22,181 nt of DNA. Source: Chloroflexota bacterium. Lineage in GTDB: Bacteria; Chloroflexota; Anaerolineae; Anaerolineales; UBA4823. Location: contig JAAZNS010000516.1 in the NCBI GenBank assembly GCA_012798185.1, forward strand, positions 1-22,181, read 5' to 3'. Both the position numbers and the translations under genes were made by a program. Under the pieces are notes generated by a model that was given only the letters and a program-made list of their open reading frames with translations, had not been told where the DNA came from and searched no databases. This document shows, in pieces, positions 1-8,242 of the stretch. Positions within the stretch are counted from its first letter, which is position 1; every line of letters begins with the position of its first letter.

Positions 1-1092
1 AGACCTGGATTGACGGTCGGCGCTGGTCATTCGCAATCGTCTGATGGCGTCCATGTCGGGCCAATGAGATGGACGTTTCTTTAACATATCGGTGTAGCAT
101 ACGTCAAAATGTAAATGCCAACCTGCAGTAGCACCTGCTGCCAACCCAATATATCCTATTAATTGTCCCCGTTCTACTTCTCTGCCGGTTTTGACTTCAA
201 TTTTATCATCCACGTGACCATAACGGGTGTAAACCTTTTGGCGCTGTCGTTGCCCATCGGGTAAAGTCACAATCGCTGAGGGGTGCTCGATCACAATGAT
301 ATTCCCCCACGTGCCTGCTTTTCCTGCATATGTAACAACCCCTTCTCCGCTTGCATATATTTCTTTTCCTTTATCTGCTCCGCTGGAACCGGGCAAATTT
401 AAATCGGCTCCGGTGTGAAACCCATAAGTATACCAGGTAAGGAATGGGTTAACATCGAACCACTGACCAGCCCAAATTGGATATTTTCCAAATGCAACTC
501 TGCCGGTAGGAAATGATGCGTTTCTTTCCGGTTTTGAACCTACTGGGCAGTCAAATTGAATCCCCCGCCCTGGCTGATCGAATAATGGCACAAAACGGAC
601 TGGACCAAAAGTAACTTCCACAGGCGGGTCTTCTAAACTTAAACAAAATTGCCTCACTCTGCCAACATTTGGGGAAATTTTATTATCTAAATAAAACTCA
701 CCCAATGGGAACCACACATCATGATGCTCTGTTAAATCGACGAAAACCATTTCGTGGTCTTCTTCAATATTATTATTATTTACCTGTCTGGCACGATGCG
801 TAATGGCAAAGATAACTTTGCGAGAGTTGGAGTGGACTGCAGGAATAAATGTCTCAATGCGATATTTGCCGGCTGTTGAATTTTTTGGCAGAAAATGATC
901 CACCGAAACATTCATGGAAGGCATGGTGTATCGCATAAGTATTTTATAAGTTTGCGCAAGTGCAGGATCATAACGATTAAATGATTTCCATTGCGCTTCG
1001 AGCTCAGCTCTTGGGGTTTGTTCTGGAGTGTCATGATAATTGATTTTAAAATTTGATTGGTCGTAATTCAAAACAAGAATCGACTTTGTCAT
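1..1092 (-). CDS. M23-type (LytM-like) zinc metallopeptidase, C-terminus cut by window edge
   Basis: The frame is open from an ATG at 1092 to the window edge, 364 codons, so the C-terminus is missing. A GGAG lies 8 bases before the start. The first ~200 residues are a beta-rich region I do not recognise. The C-terminal part is a lysostaphin/M23 fold: HTGAD at residues 226-230 supplies the first His and Asp zinc ligands, and HLHFD near 326-330 supplies the HxH motif; YGHVDD lies between them. Known M23 proteins cut peptidoglycan cross-bridges or act as scaffolds in other envelope roles. All zinc-ligand positions look intact, so activity is plausible. I see no signal peptide at the N-terminus, which is odd for an envelope hydrolase. 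The gene is divergent from the broken winged-helix gene at 1225; the gap 1093-1224 must hold the promoters. The domain call is secure, the substrate unknown. Confidence 0.85.
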   Translation of the reverse strand, partial: MTKSILVLNYDQSNFKINYHDTPEQTPRAELEAQWKSFNRYDPALAQTYKILMRYTMPSMNVSVDHFLPKNSTAGKYRIETFIPAVHSNSRKVIFAITHRARQVNNNNIEEDHEMVFVDLTEHHDVWFPLGEFYLDNKISPNVGRVRQFCLSLEDPPVEVTFGPVRFVPLFDQPGRGIQFDCPVGSKPERNASFPTGRVAFGKYPIWAGQWFDVNPFLTWYTYGFHTGADLNLPGSSGADKGKEIYASGEGVVTYAGKAGTWGNIIVIEHPSAIVTLPDGQRQRQKVYTRYGHVDDKIEVKTGREVERGQLIGYIGLAAGATAGWHLHFDVCYTDMLKKRPSHWPDMDAIRRLRMTSADRQSRS

Positions 1093-1224
1093 ATTTATTT
1101 TCTCCGCGTATTTATTTACGTTACAAGTTTTATTCCAAGATGCTAATTATTGAAAATTATAATAATTTATATTAGTATTGACCACATTGGAAAAAGAAAT
1201 CATGTAAATAAATTGTCGTTAAGA

Positions 1225-2085
1225 ATGATCAATATTCCTCAAGAAGTCATTGACTCCTATCGATCTATTACATTCCGAACTTGTCCTTCGATGCAGCTTC
1301 AAAACATAGAGCAAGCGATCGAATTCGTTAATACAAGAGGGTTTATCTTTTTCTGGCCAATAACCGATATCCCATTTCCAAGTTTATGGGCTGCTAAAGC
1401 CGGCAACCGTCCTATTGCCGACAATCATGATGATCCAGACCATATTACCTGGCAATGGAAAGATGATCTTCTTGGTAAGCAAAAATGGTATTATGGCAAG
1501 ATATTACGAAAAAAAGCTACAATAATATGCCATAATGTAGCACCCAATTTTTATGCACTATCCGAGAATTTTGGATCTCCTGAAGAAGATTATTTGACAC
1601 TTTATGAGCAAGGGCGATTATCCCAAGAAGCAAAAATGATTTATAAAGTTTTACTGGAAAAAGGCGCATTAGATACAATTGCACTGCGCAAAGAAGCTCA
1701 TTTGTCAGCGCCGGAAAATGAATCACGGTTCAATAAAGCATTAACTGATTTACAATCTGACTTTAAAATTGCCCCCGTTGGGGTGAGCTAGGCTGGCAGC
1801 TGGAAATACTCACATATATACGATATTACACCTCGGGCATACCCTGATTTACTAAATGATAGCCGGTTCATTGATGAAGAAACAGCAAGAAAAACCCTGA
1901 TTAAGATTTACTTCACCACAATGGGTGTAGCAAAAATTAACCAAATTCAAAAATTATTTCAATGGCATCACACTAAAATTAATCGTTCCGTCCAATTCCT
2001 TATTCAAGATGGTTTCTTGGTTCCTGAAATATCCATTAATAACGATGGGACTAATTGGCTCGGAATAACAAGTATGTTAGAATAG
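1225..2085 (+). pseudogene. Winged-helix (AlkZ/YcaQ-like) protein gene interrupted by one in-frame TAG
   Basis: The reading frame runs from ATG 1225 (an in-frame TTG lies at 1150) to a TAG at 1789-1791, then continues in the same frame for 97 more sense codons to a TAG at 2083-2085. The reading on both sides is protein-like: GSPEEDYLTLYEQGR, then KIAPVGVS before the stop, and AGSWKYSHIYD after it. From memory, relatives (winged-helix proteins related to the AlkZ/YcaQ DNA glycosylases, common in Chloroflexota) have a Gln at the stop position, so a single CAG-to-TAG change explains it. No frameshift is seen. The truncated 188-residue product would lose the last third. Neither possible start has a convincing ribosome binding site. 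The family name is from memory and moderate; the interrupted frame is read directly. Readthrough to a functional protein cannot be excluded. Confidence 0.65.
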
Positions 2086-2161
2086 TAAATAAGGTTAATC
2101 AAGGAAAAATCAATCCGTTCATTGTTATCTTGTTATCTTAGATATTTCTTCTTTTCTATGT

Positions 2162-2180
2162 AATGATATTTAATATCATT
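2162..2180. promoter_or_regulatory. Perfect 9-bp palindrome upstream of fbp
   Basis: AATGATATT, one spacer base, then AATATCATT form a perfect 19-bp dyad 74 bases before the fbp start. It could be an operator or a weak hairpin in the mRNA leader. I could not assign a convincing -35/-10 pair around it. The rest of the gap 2086-2253 is AT-rich with no other recognisable feature. Confidence 0.35.
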
Positions 2181-2253
2181 GTTCTTTTGAGTGATTACCA
2201 CGGGGGTACAAGTAAAAAAATTCCGTTTTTAATACAACACAAGGAGAAGAATA

Positions 2254-3282
2254 ATGGCAAGTGTACTTTATCCACGCGAAACTATCATTACCATCGAACG
2301 CCACATTCTCGAAGAGCAAAAATTTCACCCCGAAGCGACCGGTGTTCTCACATCGCTTCTATATGATATTGCCTTGGTAGGGAAATATATTGCGAATAAG
2401 ACCACCCGGGCAAGCTTTGCGGATATCCTGGGAACAACAAAAGATATTAATGTCCAGGGTGAACAAGTAATGAAATTAGATGAACTGGCAGATCATACCA
2501 TTTACAAGCTTAATGAGCATACCGGTCGGATTGCGGTCATGGCTTCGGAAGAACAAGCTGATATCATACAAATACCTGATAAATACCCTACAGGTAAATA
2601 TGTATTACTCTACGATCCCCTGGATGGATCTTCTAATATCGATGTCAACGCACCAATCGGGACAATTTTTTCAATTCATCGGCGTAAGAGCGAATCAGGT
2701 CCCGGTACATTAAGCGATTGTTTACAGCCAGGTCATAATATGGTAGTTGGTGGATATATTATTTACGGCTCAAGCACCATGATGGTTTATACATCTGGCA
2801 AAGGAACTCATGGATTTACCCTAGATCCTTACTTGGGAGAGTTCCTTCTTACGCATCCCAATATTAAAATTCCAGAAAAACCAAAATATTACAGTGTGAA
2901 CCAGGGATATCAAAAATATTGGAGCGAGGGGATCAAACGTTTCACGAATTACCTGCAGGGTTTGGAAGGAGATAACAAACCTCTATCATCCCGCTATATC
3001 GGTTCATTGGTTGCAGATTTTCATCGAAATCTATTATCCGGCGGAATTTTTTATTATCCTCCGGATACTAAAGACCCCAAACTCCCAACGGGGAAATTAC
3101 GTCTTTTATATGAAGCTGCGCCCTTGTCATTTGTTTGTGAACAAGCTGGAGGATATGCATCTAACGGAAAACAGAGGATTCTTGATATTGTCCCTGAATC
3201 CTTGCATCAGCGTGTTCCATTGTATATCGGCAATCGCGAGCTGGTAGAGAAAGCGGAAGAATATATTCGAAAATTTGGATAG
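2254..3282 (+). CDS. fbp: Fructose-1,6-bisphosphatase, class I
   Basis: Hydrolyses fructose 1,6-bisphosphate to fructose 6-phosphate and phosphate, the committed step of gluconeogenesis, in the cytoplasm with Mg2+. At 342 residues it has the usual class I length. Visible motifs: SEE at 98-100 and DPLDGSSN at 121-128 carry the acidic metal ligands; SSRYIGSLVADFHRNL with GGIFYYP, and LLYEAAPLSFVCEQAGG near the C-terminus, are class I signatures for substrate binding. The start is secure: AAGGAG sits 7-8 bases ahead of the ATG. The gene ends with tandem stops TAG TAA. It stands alone on the plus strand, followed by a long-range inverted repeat that may terminate it. No sign of damage. Confidence 0.97.
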   Translation: MASVLYPRETIITIERHILEEQKFHPEATGVLTSLLYDIALVGKYIANKTTRASFADILGTTKDINVQGEQVMKLDELADHTIYKLNEHTGRIAVMASEEQADIIQIPDKYPTGKYVLLYDPLDGSSNIDVNAPIGTIFSIHRRKSESGPGTLSDCLQPGHNMVVGGYIIYGSSTMMVYTSGKGTHGFTLDPYLGEFLLTHPNIKIPEKPKYYSVNQGYQKYWSEGIKRFTNYLQGLEGDNKPLSSRYIGSLVADFHRNLLSGGIFYYPPDTKDPKLPTGKLRLLYEAAPLSFVCEQAGGYASNGKQRILDIVPESLHQRVPLYIGNRELVEKAEEYIRKFG

Positions 3283-3309
3283 TAATATTTCAAAATAAGA
3301 AAAAAACAT

Positions 3310-3392
3310 GACTCCAAGAAAGTCGAAGTAAAAAAATCAAGGGCTTGATAATTTTTACATATATATCTTTCTTGGAGTCTCAATATTTTTTT
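3310..3392 (+). terminator. 13-bp perfect inverted repeat with 44-base loop and T-run after fbp
   Basis: GACTCCAAGAAAG at 3310-3322 is repeated in exact inverse complement at 3367-3379, and a run of seven T follows at 3386-3392. The position, 28 bases after the fbp stop, and the T-run suggest a rho-independent terminator. The 44-base loop is much longer than usual, so a structured small RNA or a remnant of a mobile-element end is an alternative. Confidence 0.5.
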
Positions 3393-3458
3393 CCCAACAC
3401 TTAGCCAACTGATTTATACAAATTGAAAGAGAGTTTACTGAAATTTGGAATGAGAAAA

Positions 3459-4136
3459 ATGATGAAAAAACAAATTCTAATATTCTCAGTTTTAATTTTC
3501 AGCATCGCGGCTATAAACCTTTCTTGTAGCTTATTTTCGAATCTTTCAAGAAATATTAATAGAACAAAAAGCACCTTGGAATCCGCAGCAACAGGCATTC
3601 ATGAGAGCCAGTCATTACTCGATACAGCAAAAGCATATGCAACAGAATTCAGCCAAAGCGATATTATGGCTACGGGGCAAGCCCTGGCAACACAAGCAAA
3701 AGATAGCGGTTTTCTAGAAACAGCTCAAGCTTATTTAACTTCAGAGGGATCAGGCGCCCTGGAGACCATGCAGGCATTCGTCACAGAGCAAGGCCCCGAA
3801 TTACTTCAGACCAGTCAGGCTTATATGACAGAAATGAGCAATCAAAACGACAAACCCGCTGAAGATATTCCAATAGTCCAAGGCGAAAAAACGAACTTGT
3901 TCTCCAGTAATGATAATATTTCGTATTACACAAAAATGGATTTTCCGAGTGTATTGGCATTCTATAAAAATGAAATGCCAAATAATGGGTGGCGTAAAGT
4001 CGAGCAAGGCTGGGTAGAAACTCCAAGTTCAGCGGTCCTTTACTATGAAAAACCCGATCGTTCTGTGAGCATTACATTGAGTATAAATCCATTGGATAAC
4101 CATACGGTCGTAATGATTTTTATCAAGCCTAAATAA
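3459..4136 (+). CDS. Predicted exported lipoprotein-like protein with a 15-residue repeat
   Basis: I do not recognise a named function. The N-terminus (MMKKQ, a hydrophobic stretch, then NLSC) looks like a signal peptide with an imperfect lipobox; Asn rather than Leu at -3 is unusual. The middle carries imperfect repeats of about 15-17 residues, for example LETAQAYLTSEGSGA, LETMQAFVTEQGPEL and LQTSQAYMTEMS, probably amphipathic helices. The last ~85 residues form a compact domain (FPSVLAFYKNEMPNNGW, then VLYYEK, SITLSI) of a type I remember in Chloroflexota exported proteins, with no assigned activity. Start choice: an in-frame TTG at 3423 and ATG at 3450 also exist; 3459 gives a compact signal peptide and has GGA 9 bases upstream. 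It ends at a TAA before the nitroreductase gene, 87 bases away. Confidence 0.7.
   Translation: MMKKQILIFSVLIFSIAAINLSCSLFSNLSRNINRTKSTLESAATGIHESQSLLDTAKAYATEFSQSDIMATGQALATQAKDSGFLETAQAYLTSEGSGALETMQAFVTEQGPELLQTSQAYMTEMSNQNDKPAEDIPIVQGEKTNLFSSNDNISYYTKMDFPSVLAFYKNEMPNNGWRKVEQGWVETPSSAVLYYEKPDRSVSITLSINPLDNHTVVMIFIKPK
3615..3842 (+). repeat. Coding repeat, LxTxQAYxTE units of 15-17 residues
   Basis: Five consecutive units begin LLDTAKAY, MATGQALA, LETAQAYL, LETMQAFV and LQTSQAYM. The last three are spaced exactly 15 residues. The DNA copies have diverged, so this is a protein-level repeat that arose by older internal duplication rather than a recent tandem repeat. Confidence 0.7.
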
Positions 4137-4223
4137 AAACAGGATCAATAGAAATAACGCTTCCCATGCTTCCGGGCAGCTTGTAAAACTCTCATTTTCA
4201 GATTTATCAATTGGAGAGATGTC

Positions 4224-4736
4224 ATGGATGTATCAGAAGCCATACGCACCAAACGCGCTATTCGGCAATTTCAACAAACACCTTTAAAGAATGATGATAT
4301 TCTTGTTATTCTGAATGCCGGTAGACGGGCGCAATCTTCAAAAAACTCACAACCCTGGCAATTTATCGCCATCACCGATAAACCTATCCTCTTGGCGTTA
4401 TCGAAATGCGGGCAGTGGGCAAATCACCTTGCCGGGGCTGCACTGGGTGTGGCAATAGTCACACCTAATCCAACCGAGAAATTTCAAACCATGTTCGATG
4501 CAGGACAGGCTGCAGCATATATGCAACTCGCTGCCTGGGAATTGGGCATCGGCTCATGCCCGGCTTCGATTTATGAAGATGAAAAAGCACGTCATATTCT
4601 GAGATTTCCCGAAGAGTGGTTCTTACGCATTGCATTATCCTTTGGATACCCCTTGAACGAGAATGAATTAATCTCCCCGCCCCGTAAGCTGGGAAGAAAA
4701 AAAATCGACGAAATTGTTCACTGGAATAGCTGGTAG
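4224..4736 (+). CDS. Nitroreductase-family FMN oxidoreductase
   Basis: A 170-residue nitroreductase-fold protein, shorter than classic NfsB enzymes (about 200-220) and typical of the small subfamily. RTKRAIRQF near residues 8-16 is the N-terminal FMN-phosphate-binding stretch; SSKNSQPWQFIAI near 38-50 is the conserved Asn-containing FMN loop; DAGQAAAYMQLAAWELGIGSC near 91-111 is the dimer and flavin helix; FGYPLNE near 145 is the family's C-terminal turn. Members are dimeric cytoplasmic flavoproteins reducing nitro, quinone or enone substrates with NAD(P)H; the substrate here cannot be read from sequence. GGAGAG precedes the ATG by 5 bases, so the start is secure. No operon partner is evident; PspC follows after 71 bases. 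Confidence 0.9.
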   Translation: MDVSEAIRTKRAIRQFQQTPLKNDDILVILNAGRRAQSSKNSQPWQFIAITDKPILLALSKCGQWANHLAGAALGVAIVTPNPTEKFQTMFDAGQAAAYMQLAAWELGIGSCPASIYEDEKARHILRFPEEWFLRIALSFGYPLNENELISPPRKLGRKKIDEIVHWNSW

Positions 4737-4807
4737 ATTTGAAACCGATTTTTCGTTTGAACGTATATAAAGAGGAAATGATATGAATTTACTTGAAAGG
4801 AGTTTAT

Positions 4808-5002
4808 ATGACTACTTCATATCGTAACTTACGTCGATCTCGAAAAAATCGGATATTTTTAGGCGTTTGCGGCGGTTTGGCTGAATTTTTCGGTATTAGC
4901 TCATTCTGGATCCGCTTGGGGTTTCTAATTGCCCTTATTCCTGGAGGAATACCAGGATTGCTCCTATATTTAATTCTTTTTATTATCATCCCGTCAGAAT
5001 AA
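4808..5002 (+). CDS. PspC-domain small membrane protein
   Basis: A 64-residue protein consisting of one PspC domain. The order is a basic N-terminus (YRNLRRSRKNR), the signature FLGVCGGLAEFFGI, a Trp-containing helix and a hydrophobic C-terminal membrane stretch rich in Ile, Leu and Pro-Gly (IPGGIPGLLLYLILFIIIP). PspC proteins are inner-membrane factors, linked in some bacteria to phage-shock or envelope-stress control; short single-domain forms are common and mostly uncharacterised. The ATG at 4808 is preferred over the in-frame TTG at 4793 because AAGGAG lies 5 bases before it. The gene stops just before the bidirectional terminator. Confidence 0.92.
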   Translation: MTTSYRNLRRSRKNRIFLGVCGGLAEFFGISSFWIRLGFLIALIPGGIPGLLLYLILFIIIPSE

Positions 5003-5022
5003 TGTGTAAGACAACAAAAATC

Positions 5023-5068
5023 CACCACCCCAGAACAATGTATCTTGGCTGTGGTGGTGTTTTTTTTT
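5023..5068. terminator. Bidirectional rho-independent terminator
   Basis: An 11-position stem with one mismatch (CACCACC-C-CAG with CTG-T-GGTGGTG), loop of about 15 bases, followed on the plus strand by nine T (5060-5068). The opposite strand has five T after the stem (complement of 5016-5020). It lies between the convergent pspC and the histidine kinase gene and can serve both. Confidence 0.88.
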
Positions 5069-5090
5069 ATATTCTAAATATTATCAAGAA

Positions 5091-7967
5091 CTAAAATTCT
5101 TCAGAACTTACTTCCATTATTGGCTCCCCCAAAGAAATCGGCAAAGAAACTGTGAATTTCGTCCACTTTCCTGCCATGCTGTCTACAACAATTTGGCCAT
5201 CATGCATTTCCAATATTTCTTTTACAATCGCTAAGCCTAGCCCTGTGCCATGAATTTTCGATTGGCGAACCTGCTTGCCGCGGTAAAACCGCTCAAATAA
5301 ATGCGGCATATCCTCTGGTTCGATGCCAATTCCTGTGTCTTCAACATCAATACATACTTGAGCATTTCTTTGATAAGTCCGGATCCAAATTTTACCTCCC
5401 GGTGTATAACGAATTGCATTCGAAACCAAGTTTGTTATCACTCTCGAAAGTTGATTTTGATCACCACGTACTAACGGTAATTGCCGATCTGTTTGCACAA
5501 TCAATTCGATATTCGAATTGTTGATGAGAAGCTTGTTGGCAGTAACAATTTGATCGACTAAGAGGTTGATATTTACATCGGTAAATTCCGCCTTTTTCTC
5601 TCTTCCAATCGAGAGACGCGAAAGATCTAAAATATCTTCAACCAATCCTCTTAATAGATGCCCCTGTTCTTTCAAGATAGACAAGTATTCTCCCCATTTT
5701 TCTTTAGGTGCATATTCTAATAATTCCAAATATAAATTAATATTGGTTGTGGGTGTTCGTAATTCATGGGATACATCAGCGACAAACATATCTTTCAAGC
5801 GATCGAATTCTTTTTGTTGAGTGATATCGCGCTGACTACCCACATAACTTACCATTTTGCCTGTTTGGTCAAATACTGGCGCCATAGTTAATTGGACATC
5901 ATATTTACTCCCAGATTTTCTTTTGCAGACCAGTTCGCCTGTCCATGTTTCTCCGTTTTCCATAGCCCGATTCATTTTCTCAATAATTTCAGGATTGTTA
6001 TTTTCATCTAACAAAGACAAATAATTCCTGTTATAAATTTCTTCGAGCACATAGCCCGATTGATCTTCAAATGCATCATTTATGATATGAATTCCCCCGT
6101 TAAGATCGATAACAAAAACACCATCGCCTACACTGGCAAGAATCGCCTCCACACGTTCTTTTGCATTATGTAATTCTTCAGTTCTTTGGATAACTCGTTC
6201 CTCCAAATCAGCAGCATGTTCTTTTAATCGATTTAACAATTGAATATTTTCGATTACCGGACCCATTTGTCGGGCGACTACTCTAAGGATATCCATATCT
6301 TCCGCGCTGAAGATATCTCCACCAAACTTAGGACCCAGCGCCAGAAATCCTTGAATTTGACCATGGCCCAATACCGGCACCCATAAGTGTACCTGTTCGC
6401 TATTCAGTAATTGATGCTCCTCAGGAGATAATGAAATCTCTGAAAGAGCTTTTTTCAAAGAAGCTTTTTCTACAGCCCCAATATTCAACAAATACTCAAG
6501 GCTGCTACGTGGCAGGGTTGGAAAGGGGCACACTTCAGAATCGGGTGAATTTTCCTGCGGGGCAACTGCAATAATCGAAAAATCGCCTTTACTGTCACTT
6601 AAGAACACACACGTATCTTCTAAGTGTAATGTTTTCACCAACCTCTCACTGACACTATGTGCCAATTCTTGCATGTCAGTAATTTGCTCTAAACCTTGAG
6701 TTATTTCGGTAACTGCTGATCGATAATCGTACCATCCTCCATAAAATAGCGTATCGACTACAATTTGAACTTTTCGATAAAGAGGAACAAGTAAACTTGC
6801 CAATATGAGTACAATCAGGGTGTTAATAAACGGTTCATTGGTCGATGTATACGGTAATATCGTTCTTAAAATAAAATACAGGATTAGATATGCACCCCCC
6901 AAAATCGAATAGACTAATATATATGTTGCCCCACGATTAATGTGTTTTTCTATTTCGATAAGGTGGAAACGAAAGATTGCATATCCATAAGTGAGTGGAA
7001 GAATTGCTAGCCAAATGAACGCAAATTCAGTCGATTGAACAGGTTGCTTGAATAAAGCATTAGGAAGAAGGGTTAAGGTTATCAATGGTACTGTGCCAAC
7101 CAATACTCCCAGTAGAACGATTCTTATTTTCCCATGAACTCCAACTGATGTGGGGTGTTTGTAAGCATAGATAACAAAAAATAATATTAGTAACAAACAT
7201 GATGCAGCAAAAAGTTGAACCGCAGATGAAAAAAAAGGATACCAGGAATATGCTTTTAGGGTTTTTACGCCCCAAATAATATAAGGAGCGCTTCCAATTG
7301 CTCCTATAGCGTATAAAACTGACAAGAGTAATTTCTTACCCCTAAAATCTGCCGTTTGTGGAAAATAAAGATGAAAATGTACAGAAATAGGACCAGCTAA
7401 CCAAAACAATATCCGATATACATCATAAGCCCACGGGGTTGACATCGATGATATTGAACCAAATATTAAAAATGCGCTCCCCATGAGGCAAAATAGAAAA
7501 CATAAAGTGGTTACCAGACCAGCCGGGGCAAATGCCAATACGCCAATTCCAACAATCCAGAATATTAAAGCAACAATCACTGGAATTAACCGACGGATAA
7601 TTTCATAAATTCCGGGAGAGGATAATTTAAATTCAATGGGAATTTGTTGACCTTGACGTTCGACAATAAAATGCAGCGTGTCTCCCGCCTTTTTTTCAGA
7701 AAAATAGGGAATGGCTTTACCTATCGGAATATTTTCAATTGAAATGATTAAATCCCCCGGTTGTAAGTGATTATATGCCGGTCCATCCTGTTCAATTTGA
7801 ATAACTCGCCCATCTGATTGGAGGTTGTTTATTCCATCATGAGGGTATGTGATATTAATAGAAATATTCCATATTAAACTGACCAGAACAATCAGTGCTA
7901 ATAAGAACGGGATACTTCTACCCCACCTCTGATGAATCAGACTCGTCATAGATGATTTGTCTCGCAT
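5091..7967 (-). CDS. ComP-like multi-membrane sensor histidine kinase (TM-PDZ-9TM-GAF-PAS-HisKA-HATPase)
   Basis: A 958-residue membrane kinase. Order: TM near 19-38; PDZ-like domain about 50-115 (GPAYNHLQPGDLIISIENIPIG); about nine TM segments between 125 and 397, ending near GYAIFRFHLIEIEKHINRG; GAF-like domain 430-575; short coiled coil; PAS 605-715; HisKA with phospho-acceptor His734 in SHELRTP; ATPase with N-box NLVSNAIRYTPGG, DTGIGI and GTGLGLAI. All catalytic motifs look intact. The input half has the same arrangement as Bacillus ComP as I remember it, and the gene follows a ComQ-like and a ComX-like gene, so a prenylated peptide is a plausible ligand (inference). The output half is HisKA, not the HisKA_3 type of ComP, and no response regulator lies in the window. 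Start is uncertain: TTG 7991, ATG 7967 and ATG 7949 are all in frame and none has a strong ribosome binding site; an upstream in-frame ATG 8018 is cut off by TAG 8001-8003. Confidence 0.88.
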   Translation of the reverse strand: MRDKSSMTSLIHQRWGRSIPFLLALIVLVSLIWNISINITYPHDGINNLQSDGRVIQIEQDGPAYNHLQPGDLIISIENIPIGKAIPYFSEKKAGDTLHFIVERQGQQIPIEFKLSSPGIYEIIRRLIPVIVALIFWIVGIGVLAFAPAGLVTTLCFLFCLMGSAFLIFGSISSMSTPWAYDVYRILFWLAGPISVHFHLYFPQTADFRGKKLLLSVLYAIGAIGSAPYIIWGVKTLKAYSWYPFFSSAVQLFAASCLLLILFFVIYAYKHPTSVGVHGKIRIVLLGVLVGTVPLITLTLLPNALFKQPVQSTEFAFIWLAILPLTYGYAIFRFHLIEIEKHINRGATYILVYSILGGAYLILYFILRTILPYTSTNEPFINTLIVLILASLLVPLYRKVQIVVDTLFYGGWYDYRSAVTEITQGLEQITDMQELAHSVSERLVKTLHLEDTCVFLSDSKGDFSIIAVAPQENSPDSEVCPFPTLPRSSLEYLLNIGAVEKASLKKALSEISLSPEEHQLLNSEQVHLWVPVLGHGQIQGFLALGPKFGGDIFSAEDMDILRVVARQMGPVIENIQLLNRLKEHAADLEERVIQRTEELHNAKERVEAILASVGDGVFVIDLNGGIHIINDAFEDQSGYVLEEIYNRNYLSLLDENNNPEIIEKMNRAMENGETWTGELVCKRKSGSKYDVQLTMAPVFDQTGKMVSYVGSQRDITQQKEFDRLKDMFVADVSHELRTPTTNINLYLELLEYAPKEKWGEYLSILKEQGHLLRGLVEDILDLSRLSIGREKKAEFTDVNINLLVDQIVTANKLLINNSNIELIVQTDRQLPLVRGDQNQLSRVITNLVSNAIRYTPGGKIWIRTYQRNAQVCIDVEDTGIGIEPEDMPHLFERFYRGKQVRQSKIHGTGLGLAIVKEILEMHDGQIVVDSMAGKWTKFTVSLPISLGEPIMEVSSEEF

Positions 7968-8125
7968 TCTGCGGAATTCAATAACAATCAACCCAATTGC
8001 CTAGGCTGCAATATTCATTCCGTTTTAAGAAAATCCTCCTGATTTTATTAGTTTTTCTAAAAAAAGCGTAAATATAATCCGCATCGATTGGTAATAAATG
8101 GTTTTTTATGGGTATCCTTGTAGCG

Positions 8126-8153
8126 ATAATATTCTATTTTTTTTGCAAATCAA
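8126..8153 (-). promoter_or_regulatory. Possible promoter of the histidine kinase gene
   Basis: On the minus strand TTGATT (8148-8153) and TATTAT (8126-8131) are separated by 16 bases, a plausible housekeeping promoter. A strong AGGAGGA at 8034-8040 follows it but is 15 bases from the nearest ATG (8018), which opens a frame of only five codons. The gap is AT-rich, so chance matches are possible. Confidence 0.4.
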
Positions 8154-8182
8154 TTTTAACATACGGGAAAACTAACTTGACG

Positions 8183-8208
8183 ATTATCAATCTTTCAAAT
8201 TTGATAAT
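8183..8208. repeat. 8-bp inverted repeat after the ComQ-like gene
   Basis: ATTATCAA (8183-8190) and TTGATAAT (8201-8208) flank a 10-base loop, 35 bases beyond the end of the ComQ-like gene. It has no adjacent T-run, so termination is uncertain; an operator is possible. The remaining sequence in 7992-8242 holds only the possible promoter and ribosome binding site noted separately. Confidence 0.3.
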
Positions 8209-8242
8209 TCATAAGCATATCTATAGGAATTGAAAATTTACG

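Noticed and set aside
1789..1791. TAG as a reassigned sense codon or pyrrolysine
   Set aside because: TAG ends several intact genes here (fbp, nitroreductase, ComQ-like, kinase), the protein is not a methylamine methyltransferase, and Gln is the expected residue.
4783..4827. 14-codon frame MNLLERSLYDYFIS overlapping the pspC start
   Set aside because: It has an AGAGGA upstream but overlaps the pspC ribosome site in another frame and shows no regulatory sequence pattern; insufficient evidence of a leader peptide.
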